Part shown: one piece after another, positions 33,738-42,331 of the stretch | How positions within the stretch are numbered: the first letter of the stretch is position 1 | Layout: every line of letters starts with the position of its first letter | Origin: Veillonella sp. | GTDB taxonomy: Bacteria; Bacillota; Negativicutes; Veillonellales; Veillonellaceae | Assembly: GCF_018364065.1 (NCBI RefSeq) | Contig: NZ_JAGZMO010000011.1 | Span: 6,034-70,033 of the forward strand | DNA length: 64,000 nucleotides | Direction of reading: 5' to 3' | Translations under genes and position numbers: made by a program | The notes under the pieces: model-generated | The model's input: only the letters and a program-made list of their open reading frames with translations | Databases searched by the model: none | Told to the model about the DNA's origin: nothing

Positions 33738-35289
33738 AGTACAACGTGACATACCAATGGAATTGCCGGCTTTGAAAGACTATAAAGTATTTGAAGGGGC
33801 TTTTGAAACGACGCCGACTGAATTGGGCGCGTCTCATCGTAAAGGCCGAACCTTGACAGCCTATCCTTCCGGCGGTGCAGATAAAGTCGTGGCCTCCATC
33901 GATGAAGCCATTGAAAAGACGGGCTTGAAAGACGGTATGACAATTTCCTTCCATCATCATTTTAGAAATGGCGACTATGTAATGAAGCTTGTTATGGAAC
34001 GCATTAAGGCTAAACAGATTAAAGACCTTACCATTGCGGCCAGTTCCTTAAGTCCTTGCCAGGATTTTCTCATTGACTATATTGAAGACGGTACCGTAAC
34101 AGCCCTTGAAACATCCGGCGTGCGCGATAAATTAGGCCGTTATTTGACCATGCATCCGAAAGCTTTGAAACGACCTTTGGTGATTCGTTCTCACGGTGGC
34201 CGGGCGCGGGCCATTGAATGCGGCGAAGTGCACATTGACGTGGCCTTTATGGGCGCGCCTACATGCGATCGCCGCGGTAATTTTACCGGCCGTGAAGGCA
34301 AGTCCGCCTGCGGCTCCCTTGGCTACGCCATCGTGGATGCACATTATGCAGATAAGACCGTAGCCATTACGGATAACTTGGTAGATTATGTGTATAATCC
34401 GTCTGTTCCACAAACTGATGTAGACTATGTAGTGGTAGTCGATGAAATTGGCGATGCAGAGGGGATTGCGTCCGGAGCAATCGGTTTTGCCCGCAGTCCG
34501 GTGCAGCAAAAGATTGCAGCCTTGGCGGGTCAGTTCCTCAATGAAGCAGGCATTATTAAGGAAGGCTTCTCCTTCCAGCTTGGCGCCGGCGGAGCTTCGC
34601 TGACTGTGGCAAAGTATATTGGCGAAGCCTTAGAGGCTAATCAGATTACGGCGGGCTTCGGCATTGGCGGCGCAACCGGTATTTTAACCGGTCTTCTGGA
34701 AAAAGGACTGATTAAAGCCATTTACGATACACAGTCTTTTGATACAGTAGCGGCCGGATCCTTGGCACATAATCAAGGGCATGTGGAAATTTCCGCCTCC
34801 ATGTACGCCAACCCTTGGACCGATAATATGACGAACTACTTGGATGTGGTGTTCTTAGGGGCCACGGAAATTGATCTGGACTACAATGTAAACTGTATGA
34901 CGGATTCGAACGGTATTTTGATGGGTGCGTCCGGCGGTCATAGCGATACGGCGGCCGGGGCCAAGTGCACCGTTATTACCTGTCCGCTCATTCGCGGGCG
35001 TTTGCCAATGGTAGTCGATCATGTGCAGACAGTTATTACACCGGGCGAATCGGTGGATGTGCTCGTTACAGAACGAGGCATCGCTATTAATCCGGCCCGT
35101 CCGGACTTAATTGAACGGTTCAAAGACTCTACATTGCCAATCTATACCATTGAAGAACTACAGCAAATGGCCTATGATTTGGTAGGCAAACCTGAAACGG
35201 TGAAAGTCAGCGAAGACCCTGAAGACGTGGTGGCTATCGTTGAATACCGTGACGGGACAGTGATTGATGTAGTTAGAAAACCATTATAA
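33727..35289 (+). CDS. citF: Citrate lyase alpha subunit (citrate CoA-transferase) CitF
   Basis: Exchanges acetyl for citryl on the acyl carrier so that CitE can cleave it to oxaloacetate. The 520-aa length is typical. Visible family segments are GMTISFHHHFRNGDYV (about residue 70), VIRSHGGRARAIECGE, MGAPTCDRRGNFTG, GFGIGGATG and ASGGHSDTAAGAKC. ATG 33727, eight bases after AAGGAGG, overlaps citDE by 11 bases. The partner carrier domain lacks its usual serine, so the reaction here may differ. Confidence 0.93.
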   Translation: MLNKVQRDIPMELPALKDYKVFEGAFETTPTELGASHRKGRTLTAYPSGGADKVVASIDEAIEKTGLKDGMTISFHHHFRNGDYVMKLVMERIKAKQIKDLTIAASSLSPCQDFLIDYIEDGTVTALETSGVRDKLGRYLTMHPKALKRPLVIRSHGGRARAIECGEVHIDVAFMGAPTCDRRGNFTGREGKSACGSLGYAIVDAHYADKTVAITDNLVDYVYNPSVPQTDVDYVVVVDEIGDAEGIASGAIGFARSPVQQKIAALAGQFLNEAGIIKEGFSFQLGAGGASLTVAKYIGEALEANQITAGFGIGGATGILTGLLEKGLIKAIYDTQSFDTVAAGSLAHNQGHVEISASMYANPWTDNMTNYLDVVFLGATEIDLDYNVNCMTDSNGILMGASGGHSDTAAGAKCTVITCPLIRGRLPMVVDHVQTVITPGESVDVLVTERGIAINPARPDLIERFKDSTLPIYTIEELQQMAYDLVGKPETVKVSEDPEDVVAIVEYRDGTVIDVVRKPL

Positions 35290-35358
35290 GCGACGAAAAG
35301 GTTTGTGCTAACCAAGCGGGTGACGGTATAAATTGACGACGATAGGTGATTCATAAAA

Positions 35359-35397
35359 TAAAGACAGACCCATACGAAGGTATGCGGTCTGTCTTTT
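35359..35397 (+). terminator. Terminator of citDE-citF
   Basis: AAAGACAGACC-ATAC with its complement and a T-run. Confidence 0.88.
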
Positions 35398-35450
35398 GCG
35401 TTTCTTACCGTGTATAATAAGATGAGTTAAGTTTTTTAAAGGAGTATACA

Positions 35451-36050
35451 ATGGACGAACAAGAATGGGAACGGTTGCTGGGGATTAAGACGGCCGGCCG
35501 CGATGACAGCCAGTCGGACAGTGAACACCATCCCTATGAGCCAACGGATTACTGCGTCTTACAACGCGTGGCACAGGCCGGATATATTGGCAAGCGGAAT
35601 CTGCTGCTCGATTATGGCAGCGGCAAGGGGCGTGTAAGCTTTTTCCTCGCCTATGAGACGCGCTGTCAGGCTATCGGAATTGAATATGATCAGCGCCTGT
35701 GGGAAAAGGCGCTGGAGAATAAAGAAAGTGCCACATCGGGCGGCCGTGTTTCCTTTGTGCTCGGTGATGCGGAAACCTATGAAGTGCCGGATAAGGCGGA
35801 CCGGTGTTTCTTCTTCAATCCATTTTCCTTACACACATTAAAACGCGTGCTGGCACAAATATTTGACTCTTTGTATCGCAGCCCTCGCGATATGCAGCTG
35901 TTTTTCTATTACCCCAATGAAGAAACAGAAGCGCTCTTATTGAATCATGTCAACTTGGATGTGGACGCTGTGGTGGATTGCAGAGATTTATTCCCGGAAG
36001 AAGACGGGCGGGAGAAAGTACTGGTTCTTACACCTCGATATTATGCGTAA
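35451..36050 (+). CDS. Class I SAM-dependent methyltransferase
   Basis: A 199-aa protein with SAM-binding motif I LLDYGSGKGRVSF (about residue 51) and a conserved acidic residue in IGIEYD. RCFFFNPFS sits at the position of the catalytic motif IV. Similar small Firmicute proteins are annotated only as methyltransferases; the substrate is unknown. It is a single gene between two terminators. Confidence 0.85.
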   Translation: MDEQEWERLLGIKTAGRDDSQSDSEHHPYEPTDYCVLQRVAQAGYIGKRNLLLDYGSGKGRVSFFLAYETRCQAIGIEYDQRLWEKALENKESATSGGRVSFVLGDAETYEVPDKADRCFFFNPFSLHTLKRVLAQIFDSLYRSPRDMQLFFYYPNEETEALLLNHVNLDVDAVVDCRDLFPEEDGREKVLVLTPRYYA

Positions 36051-36098
36051 ATAATGAGCGAAACCATGAGGGGGAAATATTGAAAGACCGCATTGAGT

Positions 36099-36172
36099 AA
36101 ATGAAGTAACTGTTGAAGCAAATGAAGTAAATGTTGAAGTAAATGAAGTAACTATTGAAGCAAATATTGAGC
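36099..36172. repeat. Three 21-bp tandem repeats plus partial unit
   Basis: Units begin at 36099, 36120 and 36141 with the core AAATGAAGTAA then TTGAAG; an 11-base partial unit follows. It lies just before a terminator. Confidence 0.88.
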
Positions 36173-36186
36173 TTTCAAGCTAAAAC

Positions 36187-36218
36187 AAAAAGGAACAGCC
36201 TTGGCTGTTCCTTTTTTA
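36187..36218. terminator. Terminator after methyltransferase
   Basis: AAAAAGGAACAGCC-TT-GGCTGTTCCTTTTT. The A-run on one side and T-run on the other let it act in both directions, so it also suits the convergent small membrane protein gene. Confidence 0.92.
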
Positions 36219-36301
36219 TTCTAATACGTTGTTTGTGTTTAAACGTCTAGTAGTTAATTTCGTATATGATTTCTATGTTTACTTTTATCTCGCCCGGTCT
36301 G

Positions 36302-36715
36302 CTACTCTCCATCATTCTGGAAAATGGATTCCCCTTTTTGCAGCGGACTCGGTACATTTTGCGGATTCGGATCGAAGTCGGTCATCTTCGCGTCCGGATT
36401 GAGCACCTTGGTGGCCGGTACGGTCAGTTCAGGATGAAGCCACTCCAATTGCATAATGCGCCACTGAAGGGCATTGTTTTGCTTCTGCAATGTCCAAACC
36501 TGTTTCTCCAAGACCTTAATACGAGCGGTGTGGTCGTTGATAATATGCTCCAGGTTTGAGATGCGATAGCCGAAGCTGTCGGAGTCACTCATATTATATT
36601 GTCCGTACACGCGGGTGGCCAACTCGTCGATTTGTGCCTGTTGGTACGCAATGTAGCCGATGAGGGATAGAAAAAGTAAAACTGCTGATACTTTATAAAC
36701 GGTAGGCCGTTTCAT
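36302..36715 (-). CDS. Small single-span membrane protein with coiled coil
   Basis: A 137-aa protein of unknown function. Residues 7-24 are one membrane helix after a basic start. Residues 27-95 have heptad-like spacing of a coiled coil (SNLEHIINDHTARIKVLEKQ). The tail is Pro/Asp-rich. It could resemble FtsL/DivIC-type or septum proteins in layout, but no family was recognised. It starts 3 bases after the upstream LysR gene with AGAAGGAA as ribosome site, so the two form an operon. Confidence 0.7.
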   Translation of the reverse strand: MKRPTVYKVSAVLLFLSLIGYIAYQQAQIDELATRVYGQYNMSDSDSFGYRISNLEHIINDHTARIKVLEKQVWTLQKQNNALQWRIMQLEWLHPELTVPATKVLNPDAKMTDFDPNPQNVPSPLQKGESIFQNDGE

Positions 36716-36718
36716 AGA

Positions 36719-37645
36719 TTATTTTCCTTCTGTAGACGCTCCTGTTGGAAGAGGAAGTTTTGCTGTTACAAAATCGAGCCATAAGCGGGAAGCGTGGGAG
36801 AGGTAGTGACCTTTCTTCCAGATTACATACAAGGTGTGTGTAATTTCCGGTTTAACAAGAGGACGTACTACCACATTGGTACCCACCTTAGTGTTTTCAC
36901 CTTTGCTTGGGCAGAGACGGCTTGGCAATAAGGCTACGGCCAAGTGAGCCCCTACTGTTTGCAACATAAGGTCGCGCTGGCTTGTTTCGAATACGATGTG
37001 AGGTTGGAAGCCTGCATGTTTACAGGATTTTACAACTTCATCATGAAGATTGAAGTCATCCTTGTGGAGTACGAAGGATTCTTCAGACAACATTTCCAAA
37101 GAAATTTCTTTTTCTTTGGCCAACGGATTGTCGCGAGGCAAGATTACACAAAGAGGATCGCTTGTTAAATAGAAGGATTCAAACTCTTTAGGATTTGGTT
37201 TAGTACAGATGATGCCGATATCGATGAGGCCTTCCTGTACGCTCAATTCGATTTTCTTGGAACCATGTTCATATAATTCCAATTCGATTTGCGGATAGGC
37301 GCGTTTGAATTCGCCCAATAATTGCGCGAAAATCGGAGCGTCTGTAATTGGAGGCAAACCGATAAGGATAGAGCCCTGTTCCAAACGGAATTCGTTTTCG
37401 AAATCTACTTTTAAGTGTTCGAACATGAACACGACGCGTTTTGCATGAGTCAGGAAGATAGTACCGCCGTCAGTTATTTCTACTGATTTGGCATTACGCA
37501 TAAAGAGGACCACGCCAAGCTCATCTTCCAAGGCCTTGATAGTACGGCTAATCGCAGATTGGGAGATATGCAAGTTACGTGCTGCCTTACTAAAACTCTT
37601 TTGATCGGCTACTTCAACGAAGTATTTTAAATGATGAAAGTCCAT
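36719..37645 (-). CDS. LysR-family transcriptional regulator
   Basis: A 308-aa regulator. The HTH is clear: MDFHHLKYFVEVADQKSFSK, then AARNLHISQSAISRTIKALE. An effector-binding domain follows (GSILIGLPPITD, LPRDNPLA). The ATG at 37643-37645 has GAGGTG upstream; four further residues are possible. It is co-transcribed with the small membrane protein gene. The long upstream region, shared with nifJ, may hold its targets. Confidence 0.93.
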   Translation of the reverse strand: MDFHHLKYFVEVADQKSFSKAARNLHISQSAISRTIKALEDELGVVLFMRNAKSVEITDGGTIFLTHAKRVVFMFEHLKVDFENEFRLEQGSILIGLPPITDAPIFAQLLGEFKRAYPQIELELYEHGSKKIELSVQEGLIDIGIICTKPNPKEFESFYLTSDPLCVILPRDNPLAKEKEISLEMLSEESFVLHKDDFNLHDEVVKSCKHAGFQPHIVFETSQRDLMLQTVGAHLAVALLPSRLCPSKGENTKVGTNVVVRPLVKPEITHTLYVIWKKGHYLSHASRLWLDFVTAKLPLPTGASTEGK

Positions 37646-37845
37646 GGTACACCTCAATTATAATGTGAAAATTCGAAATGGCTTGAATCGTATCTTGAAG
37701 GCGTGTGCCGTTCGTCGACTCGAGCGCTCACAGTAATAGGATACATAACTAATACTCTATATGACAGTCAGATGATTGCGTCAAATAATATCTATTATAA
37801 GAACTCTTTTATCATAACATGTTACGCTGCATCTATCTATCGTAT

Positions 37846-37866
37846 TTTTATACAGTATGTATAAAA
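37846..37866. promoter_or_regulatory. Palindrome, possible operator
   Basis: Perfect TTTTATACA-N3-TGTATAAAA about 200 bases upstream of the LysR start. Confidence 0.5.
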
Positions 37867-38356
37867 TGCCCATACTGCACAGGGGGAAACTGAACTGTTA
37901 TTTTACTCAACTTCTTTTCGTCGTAACAGGGTCATTCTCATTTTAAAAATGATTTGTAACATAAGAATGATTTAACACAACTAATAAGAATGCAATTAAA
38001 TCGATACATCTAAATGTATGAGTAAAAGTAAAGGACCTATGAAAAAAAGTCAATTGATAATCTCATAATTAGCAAATCAGATGCTCGCCTTCTTGTTGCT
38101 ATCTCAATACTATAATTGTATAATAACTGTATGAGGCTATATCGATTTGTTATTTTAGGAATGAAATAAGTCCTCCTCTTGTAATTGAGTATTAATAGTA
38201 TTATATTATTACATTTTTGCAAGATAGGCAATGCTTTTACGAAAAATACGACATTTAATGCATTAAATTTTAACATTATGTGTTGCTTAGTCAGTAAAGA
38301 AATGCCTTAAAGAGGCGATTGGCCATGTGTTTATTATAATATATTGCATTTTAGGC

Positions 38357-38390
38357 AATCCTATAGTGTATTCATAATACTATAGGATTG
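38357..38390. promoter_or_regulatory. Inverted repeat overlapping the nifJ -35
   Basis: CAATCCTATAGTGTA and its near-perfect complement around a 4-base centre. The right arm ends on the -35 box of the nifJ promoter and no T-run follows, so an operator is likelier than a terminator. Confidence 0.5.
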
Positions 38391-38416
38391 TTGATGCGCA
38401 ATTCAAATTATATGAT
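38388..38416 (+). promoter_or_regulatory. Probable nifJ promoter
   Basis: TTGTTG (38388-38393), 17 bases, TATGAT (38411-38416). The leader to the ATG is about 80 bases. Confidence 0.6.
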
Positions 38417-38504
38417 ACGCTAGGTGCGGGGGAATTTGTTCCTGAGATAATAAGGGTAAGCAAGTGTACAAACTCATTTTTAATGCTTAAGGAGGCTTTT
38501 TAAC

Positions 38505-41500
38505 ATGAGTAAAATGAAAACTATGGACGGCAACCAGGCGGCAGCTCACGTAGCATACGGTTTTACCGAAGTAGCTGCAATCTATCCAATTACGCCATCT
38601 TCTCCAATGCCAGAACACATTGATGAATGGTCTGCTACTGGTCGCAAAAACATCTTCGGACATCAAGTACAAGTTGTAGAAATGCAATCCGAAGCTGGCG
38701 CAGCCGGTGCTGTACACGGTTCTTTACAGGCAGGTGCCTTAACTACCACTTTCACATCTTCTCAAGGCTTACTTTTAATGTTACCTAACCTTTACAAAGT
38801 AGCCGGTGAATTACTTCCAGGTGTATTCCATGTAGCTGCTCGTGCGTTAGCAACTCATGCTCTTTCCATCTTCGGTGACCACCAGGACGTAATGGCAGCT
38901 CGTGCTGCAGGTTGTGCTATGCTTTCCGAAGCATCTGTTCAAGAAGTTATGGACCTTTCCGCTGTTGCACATTTAACTGCAATCAAGACTCGTGTACCTT
39001 TCATTAACTTCTTCGACGGTTTCAGAACTTCCCATGAAATTCAAAAAATCGAAGTTCTTGACTATGAAGACTTAAAACCATTAGTAGATATGGAAGCTGT
39101 TAAAGCATTCCGTCAACGTGCCTTGAACCCAGATTCCCCTGTAACTCGCGGTACTGCTGAAAACCCTGATATTTACTTCCAGCATCGTGAAGCTGCCAAC
39201 CCATTCTACTTGGAAGTTCCAAATGTAGTAGAACATTACATGGCAGAAATCAACAAAATTACAGGTCGCGACTATCAGTTGTTCAACTATGTAGGTGCTC
39301 CTGACGCTACTGACGTTGTTGTAGCTATGGGTTCCAGCTGCCAGGTAGTTGAAGAAACTGTAAACTACTTAGTTGCTCAAGGCCGTAAAGTTGGTATGAT
39401 CAAAGTTCACTTGTTCCGCCCATTCGCTACTGAACGTTTCGTAGCTGCTCTTCCTAAGACTGTAGAACGCGTTGCAGTATTAGACCGCACTAAAGAACCA
39501 GGCGCATTGGCTGAACCTTTATTCTTAGACGTTCAGGCTGCTTTAGTACAGAACGACGTTAACGCAAAAGTATTTGCAGGTCGTTATGGCTTAAGCTCCA
39601 AAGACGTTATTCCTTCCGACATCGTTGCTGTATTTGACAACATGGTTGCAGCTCAACCTAAACGTCAATTCACTTTAGGTGTAGAAGACGACGTAACTAA
39701 CCTTTCCTTAAACCGCGCTGAAGGCGTTGACATTAAGGACGAAGGCTTAACAGGCTGTAAATTCTGGGGCTTCGGTTCCGACGGTACTGTTGGTGCCAAC
39801 AAATCCGCTATCAAAATCATCGGTGACTACACTGACATGTATGCTCAAGCATACTTCGATTACGACTCCAAAAAATCCGGTGGCGTAACTATGTCTCACT
39901 TACGTTTCGGTAAGACTCCAATCAACAAACCTTACCTCGTAACTGAACCTGAATTCATCGCATGTCATCGTCAATCCTATGTACATGAATACGATTTACT
40001 CCGCGGTATCAAAAAAGGCGGCACTTTCTTATTGAACTGTACTTGGGGTCCTGAAGAATTAGACGAAAAATTACCAGCTAAACTTCGTCGTACAATTGCT
40101 GAAAAAGAATTAAACTTCTACATCATTAACGCTGCTAAGATCGCTCAAGAAATCGGCTTAGGCGGACGTATTAACATGATTTGTCAGGCTGCTTTCTTCA
40201 AATTGACAAACATCATCCCTGTAGATAAAGCTATTGAATACTTAAAAGATTCCGTAGAAAAAACTTACGGCCGTAAAGGTCAAAACGTTGTTGACATGAA
40301 CAACGCTGCTATCGACCGCGGTGTAGACGCTTTAGTTAAAATCGACGTTCCAGCTGCTTGGAAAGACGCTGTTGACACTAAAGCCGCTGCTGTTAAACCT
40401 GGTTGCGAATCTTGCCCAAGCTATGTAGCAAACATCAGTAACCCTGTAAATGCTCAAGCAGGCTATGATTTACCTGTAAGTACTTTCGCTACTTATGAAG
40501 ATGGTACTTTACCAAACGGTACAGCTGCATACGAAAAACGTGGTGCTGCATTATTCGTTCCACACTGGATCAAAGAAAACTGTATCCAATGTAACCAATG
40601 TGCGTTCGTATGTCCACACGCTACTATTCGTCCAGTACTTGCTACTGAAGAAGAAGTTAAAAACGGTCCTGCAAACTTCGAAGCTATCCCAGCATTGGGC
40701 AGCAAAGACGGTTTACAATTCCGCATTGCTGTATCTCCACTTGATTGCTTAGGTTGCTCCAACTGCGTAAATATTTGTCCATCCCCTAAAGGAAAAGCAA
40801 TTGAAATGCGTCCAATCGATGGCGAAATGGAATTTGCTGAAACTTGGGATTATGCAATTAAATTACCTAAAAAAGCTAACCCAATGAAGAAAGATACTGT
40901 AAAAGGTAGCCAGTTCGAAACTCCATTGCTCGAATTCTCCGGCGCTTGCGCAGGTTGTGGCGAAACTCCTTACGCTCGCTTGATCACTCAATTGTTCGGC
41001 GACCGCATGGTTATTGCTAATGCTACCGGTTGTTCCTCTATCTGGGGCGCTTCCATGCCAGCATCCCCTTACACTAAGAACCAAGAAGGTCATGGTCCAG
41101 CATGGGGCAACTCCTTGTTCGAAGATGCTGCTGAATATGGCTATGGTATGTTAATCGGTGCTAAGAAAGTTCGCACTGAATTAGCTGAAACTGCTGCTAA
41201 AGTTGCTGAAACTGCAGCTCCTAGCTTGAAAGAAGCTATCAACACTTGGTTAGAAGCTAAAGATCAGGGCGAAGGCTCTCGTGAACGCGTAGCAGCTCTT
41301 GTTGCTGAACTTGAAAAAGCTGACAAAACTCCTGAAATCCAGGAAATGATCGACAAGAAACAATATCTTGTTAAACGTTCCCAATGGATCTTCGGTGGTG
41401 ACGGCTGGTCCTACGATATCGGTTTCGGCGGTCTTGACCATGTATTAGCTTCCGGCGAAGACATCAACGTATTCGTATTCGATACTGAAGTTTACTCCAA

Positions 41501-42038
41501 TACTGGCGGTCAATCCTCCAAATCCACTCATACAGCTGCTGTAGCTCAATTCGCTGCCAGCGGTAAACGTACTAAGAAGAAAGACCTTGGTATGATGGCT
41601 ATGTCCTATGGCTATGTATATGTAGCTCAGGTATCCATGGGTGCTGATAAGAACCAGTTGATGAAAGCTATCACAGAAGCTGAAGCATATCCAGGACCAT
41701 CCTTAATTATCGCTTACGCTCCATGTATCAACCATGGTATCAAAGGCGGTATGGGTAATGCTCAGGAAGAACAACGCCGTGCCGTTGCTTCCGGTTACTG
41801 GGATTTATACCGTTTCAACCCAGCATTAAAAGCTGCAGGTAAAAACCCATTCAGCTTGGATTCCAAAGAACCAACTGAAAACTTCCGTGACTTCTTGATG
41901 AACGAAGTTCGTTATGCTTCCTTAAGAAAATCCAACCCAGAAATGGCAGAAGAATTATTCGCTAAGACTGAAGCTGACGCTAAGGAACGTCGTCTATCCT
42001 ACGTTCGTTTACAAAAAGGCTTTGAAGAAAATTTATAA
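38505..42038 (+). CDS. nifJ: Pyruvate:ferredoxin (flavodoxin) oxidoreductase
   Basis: Oxidises pyruvate to acetyl-CoA and CO2 with reduction of ferredoxin, central to anaerobic energy metabolism. This is the one-chain 1177-aa form. The N-terminal domain I has AAIYPITPSSPM. Two 4Fe-4S motifs are CIQCNQCAFVCP (about residue 690) and CLGCSNCVNICP (about 748). The C-terminal thiamine-diphosphate domain has CAGCGETPY, GDGWSYDIGFGGLDHV and NTGGQSSKSTHTAAV. Start has GGAGG upstream. Codon use looks highly biased, as expected for an abundant enzyme. Confidence 0.98.
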   Translation: MSKMKTMDGNQAAAHVAYGFTEVAAIYPITPSSPMPEHIDEWSATGRKNIFGHQVQVVEMQSEAGAAGAVHGSLQAGALTTTFTSSQGLLLMLPNLYKVAGELLPGVFHVAARALATHALSIFGDHQDVMAARAAGCAMLSEASVQEVMDLSAVAHLTAIKTRVPFINFFDGFRTSHEIQKIEVLDYEDLKPLVDMEAVKAFRQRALNPDSPVTRGTAENPDIYFQHREAANPFYLEVPNVVEHYMAEINKITGRDYQLFNYVGAPDATDVVVAMGSSCQVVEETVNYLVAQGRKVGMIKVHLFRPFATERFVAALPKTVERVAVLDRTKEPGALAEPLFLDVQAALVQNDVNAKVFAGRYGLSSKDVIPSDIVAVFDNMVAAQPKRQFTLGVEDDVTNLSLNRAEGVDIKDEGLTGCKFWGFGSDGTVGANKSAIKIIGDYTDMYAQAYFDYDSKKSGGVTMSHLRFGKTPINKPYLVTEPEFIACHRQSYVHEYDLLRGIKKGGTFLLNCTWGPEELDEKLPAKLRRTIAEKELNFYIINAAKIAQEIGLGGRINMICQAAFFKLTNIIPVDKAIEYLKDSVEKTYGRKGQNVVDMNNAAIDRGVDALVKIDVPAAWKDAVDTKAAAVKPGCESCPSYVANISNPVNAQAGYDLPVSTFATYEDGTLPNGTAAYEKRGAALFVPHWIKENCIQCNQCAFVCPHATIRPVLATEEEVKNGPANFEAIPALGSKDGLQFRIAVSPLDCLGCSNCVNICPSPKGKAIEMRPIDGEMEFAETWDYAIKLPKKANPMKKDTVKGSQFETPLLEFSGACAGCGETPYARLITQLFGDRMVIANATGCSSIWGASMPASPYTKNQEGHGPAWGNSLFEDAAEYGYGMLIGAKKVRTELAETAAKVAETAAPSLKEAINTWLEAKDQGEGSRERVAALVAELEKADKTPEIQEMIDKKQYLVKRSQWIFGGDGWSYDIGFGGLDHVLASGEDINVFVFDTEVYSNTGGQSSKSTHTAAVAQFAASGKRTKKKDLGMMAMSYGYVYVAQVSMGADKNQLMKAITEAEAYPGPSLIIAYAPCINHGIKGGMGNAQEEQRRAVASGYWDLYRFNPALKAAGKNPFSLDSKEPTENFRDFLMNEVRYASLRKSNPEMAEELFAKTEADAKERRLSYVRLQKGFEENL

Positions 42039-42076
42039 TAATAGACTAGCGTAGCTGGTGTATTAACATAAGCAAG

Positions 42077-42112
42077 AACCACAAGTTCCCCTAGAGGACT
42101 TGTGGTTTTTTG
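42077..42112 (+). terminator. Terminator of nifJ
   Basis: AACCACAAGT with its complement, an 11-base loop and six T. Confidence 0.9.
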
Positions 42113-42331
42113 TTTTTAATATATTTGTTATTTTACAATTCAATGCATATAATAGACATAAGAACAGGTTCACTCAATAAATCAAAGGGGATTTTTTGAG
42201 ATTATGAACATTTGCCCTATTTTGACAGACGGCATAAGTGTTGATTTGACGCTGTCGCTGTTGTTTTATTTGTGTGTATGGCATAGTAAGTAGTATGTCA
42301 TTGTATATGGTAAGAAGTGAGGAGGCCATAT

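Larger units (their letters stand above)
37646..38504. other. Long AT-rich intergenic region between LysR and nifJ
   Basis: About 860 bases without a credible gene. It holds a 21-base palindrome at 37846-37866, scattered TATAAT-like boxes, and near nifJ a 34-base inverted repeat next to a promoter. Short frames inside it are AT-rich and lack ribosome sites. Confidence 0.6.

Noticed and set aside
36187..36218. End of a mobile element
   Set aside because: The inverted repeat is a textbook terminator with A and T runs and lies between convergent genes.
38037..38276. Minus-strand ORF in the LysR-nifJ gap
   Set aside because: It is a very AT-rich frame of Ile/Leu/Asn/Tyr with no ribosome site and no recognisable domain.
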